Origin: Clavaria fumosa
Lineage: Eukaryota > Basidiomycota > Agaricomycetes > Agaricales > Clavariaceae
Length of the DNA: 64,000 nt
Assembly (NCBI GenBank): GCA_951802425.1
Contig: OX637798.1
Coordinates: 3,707,822-3,771,821 of the forward strand
Reading direction: 5' to 3'
Shown here: piece by piece, positions 62,885 to 64,000 of the stretch
Numbering within the stretch: position 1 is the first letter of the stretch
How the letters are laid out: each line of letters begins with the position of its first letter
Notes under the pieces: model-generated
Told to the model about the DNA's origin: nothing
The model's database searches: none
Seen by the model: the letters and a program-made list of their open reading frames with translations, nothing else
Position numbers and translations under genes: made by a program

Positions 62885-64000
62885 CAACTGAACTGACTTT
62901 ATAAGATGTGGGCATCCATGACACCTACTTTGACATACACCTCCAGTCAACTTTGTGCATCATGTGAGCATGGGAGTCCTGGATACCCACATTGAGATAC
63001 ACATCCAGCCAACTTACTTTGTACATTGTGAGAGGTGTGGGTGTCCTGGCCATTTACATGGCATGGCTCACCTGTAACATGTCCAAGCCTGCATCACATT
63101 GGATCTTGGTAGGTATGTAGGACCTAGGTTTTGGCATGCTGGGAGTGAGCAGCACAGGTGGCATAAGTAGGATGGAGGGTGGGCAGTCTGAGTGGGGTGA
63201 ATGGGTGGCACAAGCAAGGTGAGTAGAGCAGGAAGCAAGCCAAGTGGTGTAGCACCAATGAGGTGAGTGGGCAGGCAGCACAAGCAGGGTGGATGGTGCA
63301 ATTGGGGTGAGCAGCATGGGTGACACCAGTGGGACAAGTTTGGTGGACAAGTGCATGTGCATATTATCAGTCAATGATATATCTGCTTGAGTAATGTATG
63401 TGTTTGCTGTGCTCATGCTTGTCATTAAGCAATGACTGATGAGCATGAGCAGTGCCAGGATGACAAGCATGAGCACAGCAAACACATACATTACTCAAGC
63501 AGATATATCATTGACTGATAATATGCACATGCACTTGTCCACCAAACTTGTCCCACTGGTGTCACCCATGCTGCTCACCCCAATTGCACCATCCACCCTG
63601 CTTGTGCTGCCTGCCCACTCACCTCATTGGTGCTACACCACTTGGCTTGCTTCCTGCTCTACTCACCTTGCTTGTGCCACCCATTCACCCCACTCAGACT
63701 GCCCACCCTCCATCCTACTTATGCCACCTGTGCTGCTCACTCCCAGCATGCCAAAACCTAGGTCCTACATACCTACCAAGATCCAATGTGATGCAGGCTT
63801 GGACATGTTACAGGTGAGCCATGCCATGTAAATGGCCAGGACACCCACACCTCTCACAATGTACAAAGTAAGTTGGCTGGATGTGTATCTCAATGTGGGT
63901 ATCCAGGACTCCCATGCTCACATGATGCACAAAGTTGACTGGAGGTGTATGTCAAAGTAGGTGTCATGGATGCCCACATCTTATAAAGTCAGTTCAGTTG
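62885..64000. repeat. giant palindrome F4 (loop 34 bp), cut by window end
   Basis: Complementary positions sum to 126885 around a loop at 63426-63459. Mirrored ORFs (63068-63337 and 63548-63817) have identical translations. The visible arms are at least 541 bp. The centre lies closer to the outer edge than in F1-F3, at GCTCATGCTTGTCAT, so each family member folded at a different point. Confidence 0.92.

Overview
This window looks like a transposon graveyard from a filamentous fungus, most likely a basidiomycete (Agaricomycetes). The signs are Ty3/gypsy chromoviruses and Ty1/copia gag genes of fungal type, GT-AG introns of only about 47-57 bp, fungal Zn(II)2Cys6-type cysteine motifs, and a strong CpG to TpG/CpA decay signature. 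I see no complete host housekeeping gene, rRNA, tRNA or CRISPR. The only host-like coding remnants are an RRM fragment (16.47-16.74 kb, minus) and a coiled-coil fragment (0.27-0.63 kb, minus).

Layout. 0-0.25 kb: hairpin tandem repeat. 2.6-3.4 kb: Zn2Cys6/coiled-coil remnant Z1. 3.4-8.55 kb: repeat R plus gypsy element A (gag, protease, RT). 8.55-11.8 kb: long LTR X1 (minus), a polypurine tract, and the multi-exon plus-strand gene Z2. 12.86-14.2 kb: a gag-only copia element with LTRs and target duplication, nested in LTR X2. 15.9-16.2 kb: GC-rich minisatellite. 17.2-18.7 kb: solo LTR X3 with a perfect 5-bp target duplication. 18.9-20.1 kb: degenerate minisatellites. 20.6-23.3 kb: giant palindrome F1. 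23.4-26.8 kb: satellite of 100-bp double hairpins. 27.2-28.6 kb: LTR X4 and decayed gene Z3. 28.6-31.9 kb: element F2 with a palindrome. 31.9-34.8 kb: four copies of repeat R (655-bp period). 34.8-46.2 kb: gypsy B, split by the nested 8.4-kb chromovirus C, which itself holds a 604-bp MITE and the antisense three-exon gene Z4. 46.9-53 kb: copia protease relic, then minus-strand chromovirus D with extra ORFs. 53.2-56.3 kb: palindrome F3 with a second MITE. 56.5-57.0 kb: 21-bp minisatellite. 58.2-61.7 kb: LTR X5 and gypsy fragments on both strands. 61.8-64 kb: palindrome F4, cut by the window end.

The most interesting system is a recurrent gene type. Z2 and Z3 (in gypsy family X) and Z4 (in unrelated chromovirus C) are short-intron genes that combine a Zn2Cys6 cysteine spacing with coiled coils. 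Each starts within about 120-210 bp of the 3' LTR and polypurine tract, and runs antisense to its retrotransposon. Z1 has the same composition without a recognised LTR. They could be element-encoded DNA-binding factors acting on their own LTR, but that function is inference. The second theme is palindromy at every scale: four copies of one fold-back family with arms of about 0.6-1.3 kb, and two arrays whose monomers are themselves hairpins.

All boundaries, splice sites and identities were judged by eye; no alignment or database search was run.
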